This document shows, piece after piece, positions 53,018-63,900 of a stretch of DNA of 64,000 bases (within the stretch, counting starts at the first letter, position 1; each line of letters begins with the position of its first letter). Both the position numbers and the translations under genes were made by a program. Source of the stretch: Tricholoma matsutake (taxonomy: Eukaryota; Basidiomycota; Agaricomycetes; Agaricales; Tricholomataceae); assembly GCA_026075535.2 (NCBI GenBank), contig AP026540.1:1178001-1242000 (forward strand). The letters are read 5' to 3'. Under the pieces are notes generated by a model. It saw only the letters and a list, made by a program, of their open reading frames with translations, was not told the DNA's origin and made no database searches.

Positions 53018-55702
53018 ATGCCAGGTACCACCGAACTCTCTGTCTGCTCTGTACTACTAGCCACTTTGAAGAATCAATCTATGTGTTTAGATGTCAAAGT
53101 GCTAGGAGCAGGCAGAGGGAAAGCCATTGAAACCAAAGCCCTACTCGACTCTGGAGTGGGAGGGATATTCATGAGTCATGAATCAGCGGATTTGAGCTGC
53201 ACCCCCTGGAGAAGGTGATCAAGGTCAAGAATGTGGATGGAACCCCAAACAAGAAAGCGGAGATTTCCCACTATGCCAGGGAACTCCTGACAATCAACGG
53301 AAGAACCTTCCCAACAACCTTCCTCATTGCAGGACTGGGAAAGGAATCAGTCATCCTGGGCTTGCCATGGCTCAGGAGAATCAACCCAGTAATTGACTGG
53401 AGAATTGGAACCTTCCAATTCAGGACAAATAACAAGAACCATCCTGAATTCTCACATGGAAGAGGAAGAACCCTTATCGGTAGGGTACAGACCAAGAAAA
53501 CTGACAATGAACACTTGTCCTGGCGCCAGAGGGGAACCGAAAGGAAGAAGGACCCCCTAGACATGACAAAAGAAGAGCGACAGGCATGGTGCCAAAAGAT
53601 TGTCGCCAAAGAACAAGAAAAGCTCACCCTCAAGAAGAAGACTGCCGAGGAAGAACGAGCACAATGGAAAAAGGTGGCCACCAGAGAGCTGGAGAAACTG
53701 GCCACCAGGAAAGAAGAAGGATGACTGGCAGTAGCCTGAATAGTCGCAAAAGAGAGGGAAAAACTGGACCTCAAGAAAGAAGGAAAGCGACTGGCACCAG
53801 CCCAGATAGTCGCGAAAGCAAGGGAAAAGGAAGCCCTGAAAAGCAAGAAAGAAGAACTGGCAAAAGAAGAACACCAAGAGCTATGCCAAAGAGTTGTCGC
53901 CAAGGCGAAACTGATGGGAGGAGTCCTCCATGAAGAACCAAGAAGAAGCAAGATGCCCATCAAGACAAGAAAAGCGACGATTGAAGAAATAGATGATGAA
54001 GAGATCGCGATCATGACTCTTCAGAACGTGGAACCCATTGGGCCGCAAGACGAAGAAGACACTGGGAAGGAAAACCCAGCACAGGCAAACCATGAACAGG
54101 CAACGGAACAGGCAATGGAACAACCGAAAGAGACACCCAAACTAAAGATCAAAGACAACGAGCTACTGGTTGCCTACATCCGAGGAGAACCCGTCATTGG
54201 AATATTTGAACCAGCTAGGACAGTATGACAAGCCAAGATATGGATATTCTCAGACGACGAAGACAATCTCTCAGATTGTAAAGGCAAAAGGATCACCGTG
54301 GTATGCTTATGGACAAAATATCTGGATCAGGGCAAAAACATTGGTCTCACAACACCTGACACACAAGAAGGAAGGAGACCCCAAACAAAAGACCCTCGAT
54401 GAACTACTCCCCGAACAGTACAGGGAGTACCAATGGATATTCAAAAAGGAAGCATCAGAGAGATTCCCAGAATCAAGACCCTGGGATCATGCGATCGAAC
54501 TGAAAATGGACTTTACAGCAAAGGATTGCAGGGTTTACCCATTGTCACCAGCAGAACAAAAGAAACTTGATGAGTTTCTCGACGAAAGCCTACAGAAAGG
54601 ATACATTTGACCATCAAAATTGCCCATGGCATCGCCATTCTTCTTCGTTGCGAAGAAGGACTCAGATGCGCTATGGCCCTGCCAAGATTACAGGTACTTG
54701 AATAATGGAACGATCAAGAACACACCCGCTGCCGCTGGTAGGAGACCTGTTGGACAAACTGAGAGGGGCAAAATGGTTTATGAAATTGGACATCCAATGG
54801 GGATATCACAACATCAGAATCAAGGATGGAGATCAATGGAAAGCAGCCTTCAAGACGAACAGGGGGCTGTTTGAGCCAACAGTGATGTTCTTCAGATTGT
54901 GCAACTCACCGGCGACCTTCCAGGCAATGATGAATGAGATATTCCATGGCTGGTGATTTACATGGATGACATCCTGGTATTCTCCAAGGATCAGAACGAA
55001 CACCAGGAAAGGACAAAGAGGGTACTGCAAAGACTGGCAGAAAACGACTTATACCTGAAGCTGGAGAAATGCAAGTTCGACGTCCATGAAGTGGAATTCT
55101 TGGGTCTAATCATCCGACCCAATGAAATTGCCATGGACAACACAAAACTGGCAGGTATACAGGATTGGCCTACCCCGACAAACGTAAAGGCAGTCAGATC
55201 CTTCCTGGGATTTGGGAATTTCTACAGGAAATTCATTGGGCATTTCATGGAGACAAGCAGACCGCTTAATGAACTGACAAAGAAGGACAAGACGTTCAAC
55301 TGGACAATGGAATGCAAACAAGCCTTTCAAATGCTGAAAAGGAAATTCGCAGAAGCCCCAGTACTGCTGATGCCAGACCCGACAAAGCCATTCACGATCG
55401 AATCAGACGCCTCAAAACATGCAACAGGAGGAGTGCTGAGACAAAGGGACATGAATGGGGACTGGCACCCATGCAGATATATATCGCATGCACTAACACC
55501 AATGGAATGGAACTATGAGATTTACAACAGGGAGCTACTAGCGATAATACGATCACTAGAAACCTGGAGACACTACCTAATGGGTTCAGAACACCCAGTG
55601 GTAATCCTGTCGGATCACAAGAACTTGACGTACTTCTGAACGGCACAGAAACTGAACAAACAACAGGCAAGATGGAGCTTATTCAACCTGCAAATTGTCC
55701 AT
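53018..55702 (+). pseudogene. Gy-B2 protease, RT and RNase H, broken
   Basis: The protease has LLDSGVGG near 53145 and a frameshift near 53190 where a few codons are missing. A helical linker of repeated EK/EKL units (53580-53930) is longer than in Gy-B1 and has a TGA at 53722. A frame slip lies near 54225, a TGA at 54608 where Gy-B1 reads CGA, and a deletion near 54950 just before the RT catalytic block removes about ten codons upstream of YMDDILVFS at 54959. RNase H follows and is open to a TGA at 55637. Damage does not overlap much with that in Gy-B1. Confidence 0.85.
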
Positions 55703-57274
55703 GTGCCTGGATCACAGATGGTACAGAGCGATGCATTATCATGGAGAGCAGATCACATACCAGAAGAAGACAATGATAATGAAGACATCACAATGCTGCC
55801 AGAAACAGTATTTGTGAAATTCATTGACACCGAAATGCATGACTTACTCGCAGGGAGTATCATGAAAGATGACCTGGTGAAAAGTGCAATTGAGGCACTA
55901 AAGACCAAGGGAATGCCACCAATAAAGTTGGCATTGGAAGACTGGAAGATAGAAGATGGCCTTCTATTCTTCCGAGACAGGTGCTACATCCTGGACAACG
56001 GAGATCTACGGAAGAAGCTGGTGCAAAAATACCATGAAGGAGTAACCAGCGGACACCCAGGACAATGGCAGACAACGGAAATGATCAGGAGAGACTACTG
56101 GTGGCCAGGAATGATGACATACATCAAGAACTATGTCGCTGGATATGCTACATGCCAGCAAATGAAGGTCAACACCCACCCAATGACACCCCCACTGCAA
56201 CCGATCAGATCCAAAGCAACGAGACCATTCGCAATGGTGACAACAGATTTCATAACCGACCTACCAGAGTCTGATGGTTATGATGCACTCATGGTCGTGG
56301 TAGACCATGGGCTTACGAAGGGGGTAATTTTCATCCCTTGCAGGAAAACTGTGGATGCATTGGGAGTGGCCACCCTCTATCTAGACAATGTCTACAAACG
56401 ATTCAGCCTCCCAGACAAGATCATCTCTGACAGAGATCCCAGATTTGCCTCGCAGCTGTTCCAAGAGCTAGGAAGGCTGCTCGGAATCAAGCTGGCAATG
56501 AGCACAGCATACCACCCCCAGACCAATGGGGAGACAGAATGGGTGAACCAGGAAGTGGAAGTATACCTACGGATCTTCTGCTCGAACAACCAGGAGAATT
56601 GGAAGCACCTCCTCCCGACCGTGGAGTTCACACACAACCAGAGGACACACTCCGTACAGAAGAACTCCCCATTCTACCTCATGATGGGCTATGAGCCCAA
56701 GGCAATCCCACTCCCCTACCTGAAAACGAACATACCAGCCATAGAAAAACGAATAGTTGCACTGCAACGGGCCCGAGACGAAGCGAAGGCAACTCACGAG
56801 TTGGCCAGACAAATGATGGCGGAAAGAACGATAAGGCACTTCACCCCGTTCAAAGAAGGAGACAGAGTGTGGCTAGAAGCGAAGAACCTCAGAACGATGC
56901 ACCAAACAAAGAAGCTCACACCAAAAAGAGAAGGACCATTCTCTATCGAGAAGGTCCTGAGCCCACTCTCCTACCGACTGAGGTTGCCAGAACAATGGAA
57001 GATACACCCGGTGTTCCATGCGGCGCTCCTTTCCCCATATAACAAAACCAAGACACATGGACCAAACTTCCCAGAACCACCGCCCAATCTGATAGAAGGC
57101 GAATCGGAATATGAAGTGGAAGCGATCATCGGACATAAGAAGAAAGGAAGGACCATGCACTTCTTAGTGAAGTGGGTCGGATACCCGACCTTGGAGAACT
57201 CATGGGAGCCCGAGGGAAACCTGAAACATGCCAAGACAATCCTAGGGGCATATAAACAGCGACGACAACTGTAG
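55703..57274 (+). CDS. Gy-B2 integrase and chromodomain, 523-codon open frame
   Basis: The start of this frame still belongs to the RNase H end (MPGSQMVQSDALS). The integrase finger has HEGVTSGH but GYATCQQMK in place of GCATC, so one zinc-binding Cys is Tyr. The DDE core is present: TTDFITDLP near 56245, SDRDPRF near 56430, Glu in GETEWVNQEV near 56530. The GPF-type module lies near 56935 (REGPFSIEKVLSPLSYRL). The chromodomain lies at the end: EYEVEAIIGHKKKGRTMHFL, then VKWVGYPTLENSWEP, near 57107-57215. Chromodomains target insertion to marked chromatin in related elements. Confidence 0.9.
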   Translation: MPGSQMVQSDALSWRADHIPEEDNDNEDITMLPETVFVKFIDTEMHDLLAGSIMKDDLVKSAIEALKTKGMPPIKLALEDWKIEDGLLFFRDRCYILDNGDLRKKLVQKYHEGVTSGHPGQWQTTEMIRRDYWWPGMMTYIKNYVAGYATCQQMKVNTHPMTPPLQPIRSKATRPFAMVTTDFITDLPESDGYDALMVVVDHGLTKGVIFIPCRKTVDALGVATLYLDNVYKRFSLPDKIISDRDPRFASQLFQELGRLLGIKLAMSTAYHPQTNGETEWVNQEVEVYLRIFCSNNQENWKHLLPTVEFTHNQRTHSVQKNSPFYLMMGYEPKAIPLPYLKTNIPAIEKRIVALQRARDEAKATHELARQMMAERTIRHFTPFKEGDRVWLEAKNLRTMHQTKKLTPKREGPFSIEKVLSPLSYRLRLPEQWKIHPVFHAALLSPYNKTKTHGPNFPEPPPNLIEGESEYEVEAIIGHKKKGRTMHFLVKWVGYPTLENSWEPEGNLKHAKTILGAYKQRRQL

Positions 57275-57486
57275 AACCCCCAGGACCAAAACACCCACCG
57301 AACCAACAAAAGAAACCATAGAATGCTCACCGTCCCATCGACACTACACCTACCACGAACCCCAGCAAGGACTGGGTGAACGGTCATTGACCAACGACCA
57401 CTGATGAACATACTCCCAGGCAGACCCTCGTGGGTATGCCTGCATGGGATCCCTTCTGGATAACAAGGGACGACTAGATAAGAAGG

Positions 57487-57801
57487 ATGTCCTCGACCTG
57501 TCCCAAATGCTGCCTCTTTGCCTGGAGGAGCACGAAGGTGGACTACACCTGGGTGAGGACCCAATACAAAGAGTGGTGTTTTGAGGAAGAGCGAGATGGG
57601 GAAGACTACATCTTGGAGGACTTCTGCATCGACCGGACAGGGCTTCACCCTGGCATGAGGCCATTGGCAGGTGTGAGCAGACCCCTATGGATCGACCTCC
57701 AGTGGAACACCCACTACGATGAAGAGAGTGGATATAGCCTGGCAAGAAGGCTCCTGCTGGGAGAGCACAGAGAACTGGGAACCCTACTGTGCTCCAACTG
57801 A
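57487..57801 (+). CDS. Gy-B2 3' accessory ORF, unlike that of Gy-B1
   Basis: A 104-codon frame in the sense direction between chromodomain and 3' LTR. It begins MSSTCPKCCLFAWRSTKVDY and is acidic later (FEEERDGEDYILEDFC), with a WIDLQWNTHYDEESGY segment. A CPKCC motif at the start is the only metal-site hint. There is no similarity by eye to the two-knuckle protein of Gy-B1. Function is unknown; it may be a chance frame, though the composition is protein-like. Confidence 0.4.
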   Translation: MSSTCPKCCLFAWRSTKVDYTWVRTQYKEWCFEEERDGEDYILEDFCIDRTGLHPGMRPLAGVSRPLWIDLQWNTHYDEESGYSLARRLLLGEHRELGTLLCSN

Positions 57802-57884
57802 TTCCCTCAGACCCCGACCCACCCCACTTCCTGAGTGGAGAAAAGAAGATGGTGATCAAAGTCAGTGACTTCAAAGATAGAGAG

Positions 57885-58533
57885 ATCGTAACCCACGACA
57901 ACCAGATGTACGCCAGCAAGACCGGGTACTTTAATTTTTCTCATTCGACTCGACTCACTTCCGATGGGAGACCCTTTGACGCATGGTGACTTCATGCACC
58001 CGAACCCACTCCCATGCATGCTGTGATACAACAGCCCTTTGACATGAGGTCCATGACGTCGGACACTCACAATCAACATGCTGCACCACAGCACTCCATA
58101 ACATCGGACGCCTCATGCAAGACATGAGGCCTGTCTTTTCTATTGTTCTTTCTATTTATACTTGATAACGATCCTGCATTCCGATTGGACAATAGGTATC
58201 TTTGAACTGTATATAAGCTGTAGTAATACTGCCTGTATTCCTCAGCTTGACCTAATTCAAATAACAGTCTTAGACTCAACCAGAATACTCGAGCCCCTAG
58301 CTGTGATAACTCGAACTTGACAGTTGGAAAGCCTCCAACTGTGATACACAAACTGATGGTCTACTCAGAAAGCCTCTGAGTACGGATAGCTGTAACAACT
58401 TGAGGAAGTACCCAAGTGAAGGCCAGAAGCCCGATACACTAGGAAAGTCTCCTAGAGCGATACGAGACAGTTGGACAGCCTCCAACTGTAACATACGAAG
58501 CCAAGGCTGAGTTAAAGACCTATAGTCTTAACA
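57885..58533 (+). repeat. Gy-B2 3' LTR, with deletions
   Basis: It matches the 5' LTR from ATCGTAACCC to TAACA but lacks the first 17 bp, about 115 bp of U3 between two CATGCTGC repeats, and about 10 bp in hairpin 1. The hairpin array is otherwise kept; hairpin 5 here is better paired (CTAGGA with TCCTAG). Confidence 0.88.
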
Positions 58534-59115
58534 TGCTCTGCACACACAGGGCTTGCTCAAACGCAACCAGGGCTACCAATGTGTTTGATATGGAGATTGG
58601 CATGAATGAGAGGGGCAAAATCAGGTTGAAGCAAAAGACATTGACAGCTGCAATGGACTATTACCTCTCGATGGACAACTTCACCGAGATACACGAGAAC
58701 TTCATGCATGGGATGAGGAAATACCTTGTCCTGGGTGACGACATAGACCTGGGTGGTGCAAGGGCCTTTGATTGTGCAGATATGTTCCTGGAATTCTTCA
58801 GCATCATTGCATCCAGGCTGGATTTCACTCTTGACTGGTCATCATACAAGGGCTACCTCATTGAAACCTACTCCTCATGGGTTGGTCGGAGAGATGACAC
58901 TTATGGCTTGATTTTCAACAAGAGCCTATTCCAGAAATAAAAAATAAAAAACACTATCCCCTCAGTTCTGGAGCACTTGAAGCAACCCTCGTCCAGTTCA
59001 TCAACCTATGGGGGTAACCGAGGCATTGGTAGCTGGGCAGCAGGCAGTACAGTGGGAATATGGGGTAGGGGTCGTGGAGTGCAGGGTGGAGGCACATTTA
59101 TGGCTGGGTGGGGGG
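58534..59115 (+). pseudogene. Gene X, fourth part (between Gy-B2 and Gy-D)
   Basis: Continues gene X with CTHRACSNATRATNVFDMEI and a well-ordered segment (KQKTLTAAMDYYLSM, DCADMFLEFFSIIASRLDF, YKGYLIETYSSWVGRRDDTY). A single TAA at 58938 interrupts the frame, which then stays open through a Gly/Ser-rich tail (SSSSSTYGGNRGIGSW) to the Gy-D border at 59115. The ordered part recalls basidiomycete proteins often found near mobile elements, but I cannot name the family. The gene presumably continues beyond Gy-D, outside the window. Confidence 0.6.
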
Positions 59116-59764
59116 TGTTAAGAACTGATCCTAGAAGGTGCATCAGAATCCGATCGGACCCTGCAGGGTTGATAGAGGAAGGTTTTCGGGTCGTGGTGGA
59201 TTCTGCAGGAGGGGAAATGGAAAGGACTTGGCTTCAGCTTGTAAGAAGCTGTGCCCTTCACCTTGTCTGGTGTCCTCATTTCAAGATGAAGGTTTGGAGG
59301 TAGAAGCGGGGAAGTGTGGGTAAACACAGGAAGGAGTATGGAGGGACTTGGGTTAAGTTCAGATGAGATTAGAACTTCAGAGGGAGACTAGAGGTTGAGT
59401 CAGATGGAGTTCAGCCTCTTAGAGGACTGAGGTAGGAGTAGAAGGAGATTTAGATTGGCAGGTTTAAAGTCGGGTCTATGTCAATATATGAACTGAGGAA
59501 TACAAGGCAAAACTAACTAAGCTTAAATACTGTAGTCCGGAATAAAGGCGGAATGGAAACAAAGACTGGCAGTTTCTCAACTGCATAGATAAATCACCTA
59601 GTGGGAGCCACACAGGAATCCATAGTTGATTTTGCAATAGAGATGGCAGCCTTGGGAAGGCAGCTGGGAATGAAAGTGGGAGGAGTAGATGAATGTCGGG
59701 TTTGACATGCAGAAAAGGGTCAGATGGATGCGGGTTCCAATCGGGCAAGGAATGGTTCTTGACA
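59116..59764 (-). repeat. Gy-D 3' LTR (649 bp)
   Basis: Plus-strand ends TGTTAAGAAC and GTTCTTGACA are nearly perfect inverted repeats with TG/CA termini. The assignment rests on these ends and on the adjacent PPT; the partner LTR is outside the window. Confidence 0.7.
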
Positions 59765-59778
59765 GTATTTTCCCCTTA
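59765..59778 (-). promoter_or_regulatory. Gy-D polypurine tract
   Basis: On the minus strand CTAAGGGGAAAATAC directly precedes the LTR start TGTCAAGAAC, the expected site for plus-strand priming. Confidence 0.7.
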
Positions 59779-59899
59779 GTGCCAAGCCTACAAGGCATGT
59801 GAGTGTTTGAGTCTGAATAAGGAAGTTGGTTGAATTTCCAAATGTGGTAGTTGGTTGAAAAATTTTCACGTTCTTTCCTACCCCCATCACCTGTCAATT

Positions 59900-60885
59900 A
59901 TGTCTCCCCCAGCAGTCTCCACACAAATCAAATTGGCCATGATGAGGGCCCATCACAAACAGAGGGAGTGGGCACTGAAGGAGCAGATGGAAAGGGAGAT
60001 GAAGGAGCTGGAGGAAGTGGCAAGGAAGGAGGAACACCAGGTGCAGGAGGTGCAAAAGGCAGCAGAGGAGGCTGCAAAGGCAGAGGAGGCATGCCAGGCA
60101 GAGGCGCAGAAAAAGGAGGCATCAGCTGCAAGACAAGCAGAGAAGAAGCAGGTGGCTGCGGCCGCAGGTTTGGAGGATGAGGCTGAGGGGAGCAAGTCCC
60201 CAAAGAAAAAGAAAGTCACCAAGTCAAAGGCACGAGTGGGGTCAGAGGAGGTGGAGGGTCCAGTGCAGGTGCAGGCTGCATAAAGGTGCGTACTTGTTTC
60301 CCTTCTCAGTATTCTTTTACTGATAAGTGGCCTAGATGCAAATATCAGAAGATTGCTTGTTTCAAGATGGGTGCAAGGGGACGCATGTGCAATAACTGCA
60401 CGCATGTCAAACATAAGTGCAAGGAGGTAGTGTGGGAGGGGCAGGGGGCCCCTGCAGCAAAATTGGTGGGAACCACAGCAGGAACGGTGGGGTTGATGGG
60501 GATTAGCGGGGAAAATGCAGAGATGATGCAGCACATGATGAAGATGATGAGGAAGGGATTCGCTGAGGTGGCAAATGCAGTGTGGGAATCAATAGGGGAG
60601 ATCCGGGATGCATTGGACCCAGAGTGGGTGGAGGACAAAAGCACTGGGGAGGAGAGCAACGAGGGTGATGAAGAAGTGGAGCGGGTGGTGTGAGAGTCCC
60701 AGCAGGAAAGATGTGGGATCCACCAGTCTGGAGATGACTGGGCGGCCTTCCAGAGATATCTGGAGAAAAGGCGGGCAGAAGATGAGGAGGAGAGTGAGAT
60801 TGGGGAAGAGGGTGAGGGTGGAGAAAAGGGTGAGGTTGAGGGAGAGGGTGACAAAGACAGAGAGGGAGAAGCGGAGGTAGTGTAG
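59900..60885 (+). CDS. Antisense accessory gene of Gy-D: coiled-coil protein with cysteine cluster
   Basis: Located between the 3' LTR and the end of pol, on the opposite strand to pol. It starts at ATG 59900 (MSPPAVSTQIKLAMMRAHHK). A long coiled coil of E, K, A and Q runs to about 60180, then a basic patch (SPKKKKVTKSKA). An intron of about 40-50 bp ending at the acceptor near 60307 probably leads to the second exon, which carries CKYQKIAC...CNNC...C and VVWEG (about 60333-60440). Acidic helices follow. One TGA at 60691 is followed in the same frame by an acidic tail ending at TAG 60883-60885. The cysteine spacing CX2CX6C before WEG equals that in the Gy-A antisense gene. Function unknown. 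Confidence 0.7.
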
Positions 60886-60974
60886 GGATCTGGTTGGATC
60901 TGAGAAAAAAATCTTTTTGCAATATAAGTTTGTTTCTGAGTTCCAACTGAGTGAATGAGTAATGTAAATAGACT

Positions 60975-63900
60975 TTAAGTGGCTGATGGACCGGGTCTTT
61001 GCAGGTAGTGGGTGTGAAAGTCCACAAGGAGTTCTTGGGCGTGGTCAAGTGCTGTAACAGGTAGCCAGGAGGTCTCTTCATCTGTTCCCTGGTAACCTTC
61101 CCATTGGATGAGGTAGAGAATCAATGTCAGTTGTTGACCTTGGAGTTGAGGACTTCGGCGATCTCATATTTGAGCTCATCATTGATGGTGATCGGAGGAG
61201 GTGGAGGTTGTATTTGATTTGGAATTGTGTTTGGGGAGTGTTTCTCTAGTTGAGAGACATGGAAAACAGGGTGGATGGCCTGCATGTGGTCCAGGAGCCG
61301 CAGGGTGACTGAGTGAGTGCCCATGTGGGCAATGATTTCAAAGGGTCCATAGTGCTTTTCAGCAAGTTTTCTAGATGGGTGGGTGGTGCAGATATTTTCT
61401 GCAGTGACATAGGCAAAGTCTCTGATATTGAAGTTGGGTGTGGGTGCCTGATGTCTATCCACAGGACCTTGATAACGCTCTTGAGTGGCTGCAAGCTGTT
61501 TCCAAAGTTCCTGATGAAGGTCATCTAAGTTGAGGACAAACTGGCGGGCACGCTGTGAGGCTTAGTCATGTTCTGGAAAGACGGAAATGTTTGGGTGATA
61601 GCCTTTGTTGGCAAAGAAAGGGGATATGCCTGTAGAGGTGGAGGGAGCATTGTTGTAGGCAAATTCGCCCAAGGGTAAGAGGTGAGACCAGTCATCCTGC
61701 TGATAGTTGCAGAAGATCTGGAGGTACTGCTCTAAGGTCTGATTAAGTTGTTCTGTCTGACCATCATCTTGCGGGTGATAACTGGAAGTGAAGTGGATCT
61801 GCATTTTGAGCACTTTTCCAAGGGAGTGGAAGAAATGGGAGACAAACTCAGATCCCCGGTCGCAAGTGACGTGCGATGGGACACCATGCTTGGAGAAGAT
61901 GTGGAGGATGAACAGGTTGGCTAATTCTTGGGCTGTGATTTCATTGACAGTTGGGATGAAGATGCCTTGTTTGGTGAGGCAGTCAACGATGACCAGGATA
62001 GCTGTGTGGCCATCGGAGTTGGGTAGTTGTTTGATGAAATCCATGGAGATTGAGTTCCAAGGTTGTTCCGGGACTGGAAGTTGCTTTAGGAACATGTAGG
62101 GCTTGTGTTGAGGCAATTTGGATCATTTGCAAGTGGTACAGGATTTGCAGAATTCCTGCACAAAGGTGCGGAGGTTTGGCCAGACATATTCCTGATGGAC
62201 AAACTGCTGGGTTTTGTTTTGTCTGAAGTGGCCAGAGAGGATATGATCATGTTTGTATTGAAGGACCTTGAGGCAGAGGTCTGCAATGTCCAGAACATAA
62301 ATCCAGTCAAAGTGGCGGAGAAGACCTGCCTCATCTATAGTCCAGTTGGGGTCAACAGGTGTTGGGAGATGAGTGGATGAGAGTGGGTCAAGGGGTAGAG
62401 AGGTGCAGATGTCATTATGGAGTTTCTCAACATCCATGATTACTGCTTGTTGAAGGATAGGTGTGGTGAGATAGGTGGCATGGAGGGAGGAGGTGAGTTG
62501 TTCCTGTGTGAATACAGGTTGGAACCTGGTTGAATTTACAGAGGTGAAGTCGCTATTTCCCCCTTTGCAGTAGACATCCCAACATCTTGTGAGTGCATCT
62601 GGCTTGGCCCCCAATTTTCCAGGGCAGAAGCGGATGACAAGATTGAACTGTGAAAGGTATTCAGAGCAACGGGCCTGGCGGCGGGTGAGCAACTTAGTAG
62701 TGCTGAAGTACTCAAGATTTTTATGGTCAGTGACCACATCAACTGGGTTTGCGGAACCCTCGAAATACTGCTGCCAGTGTTTTCAGGCTTCGAAGATGGC
62801 CAAGAGTTCCTTATCATGGGTGTCATAATTTAGTTCAGCAGGATTAAAGGAGCGGGAATGAAAAGCAACCAGATGGATTTCTCCATCCACAGTGTAAACC
62901 AAAAGAATAGCCACTAGGGCATAGTTGGAAGCATCAGTTTCAAGTACCATCTGTGAGTCGGGTACCCATTGAGTGAGAACAGGAGCATGGGTGAATTCCT
63001 GTTTGAGCTTCTCAAAAGCATCGCGGCACTTTTTGTTGAAGTCCCAAGGTGCAGATTTCCATGTTAAGCAGGTGAGTGGGATGACAATGTCTGAATAGCT
63101 GCTAATGAAGCAGTGGTAAAAGTTGCAAAAGCCTAAGAAGGATTGTATATCCCTGACTTTCCTAGGCTCAGGCCAGTCGAGCACAGTTTTGACTTTATCC
63201 TCTGACATCCATAGTCCATCTGGTGAAAGGATGAAACCTAGATATTCAACGGTATCTTTGTGGAACTCACATTTCTGTGGTGAAGCATAAAGTCCATTCT
63301 TCCGGAGGCAGTGGAGGACTTCTTTGACGTGAGCCCCATGCTGGGACTTGTCATCGGAGTAGATTAGGATGTCACTGAGGTACACAATGACACAAACATC
63401 CAGCATGTTTCTGAAGATGTTGTTCATAAACCACTGGAAAGCTGCAGGTGCATTAGTGAGTCCAAAGGGAACCACCAACCACTTGAAGGATCCATAGCGG
63501 GTGTGGAAAGTGGTTTTCCACTCATCACCATCCATGATGCAGACTAGGTGATAAGCATGCTGCAAGTCTATCTTGGTGAATAAGTGGACTTTGCGGGGAG
63601 AGTCAAGGAGGTTGGAAATGAGCGGAAGTGGGTTAGCGGTCCTTCTTCATAAGATGGTTAAGTCCTCAGTAGTCGACACAAAGTTGGAGACTACCATCCT
63701 TCTTCTTGACAAAGAAATCGGAGCGCCATGCAGGGACTTGGACAGGCGGATGAAACCTGAGTGGACATTTTTGTCAATAAAAACTTGTAGGGCTTCTAAT
63801 TCAGAGGGAGAGAGGGAATACATGCGACTCAGAGGAGGAGGAGCATTATCCTCCGTCTCTATCTTGAGGTCGTAAGGGCAATGTGGAGGAAGGGTGTCAC

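Larger units (their letters stand above)
51084..58533 (+). mobile_element. Gy-B2: Ty3/Gypsy chromovirus in gene X, sister of Gy-B1
   Basis: LTRs at 51084-51864 and 57885-58533 enclose gag, protease, RT, RNase H, integrase and chromodomain, plus a different 3' ORF from Gy-B1. The flanks CGCTC (51079-51083) and TGCTC (58534-58538) form a 5-bp target duplication with one CpG-to-TpG change. Removing the element restores the gene X frame. RT and protease are broken, but integrase to chromodomain is open for 523 codons. Confidence 0.92.
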
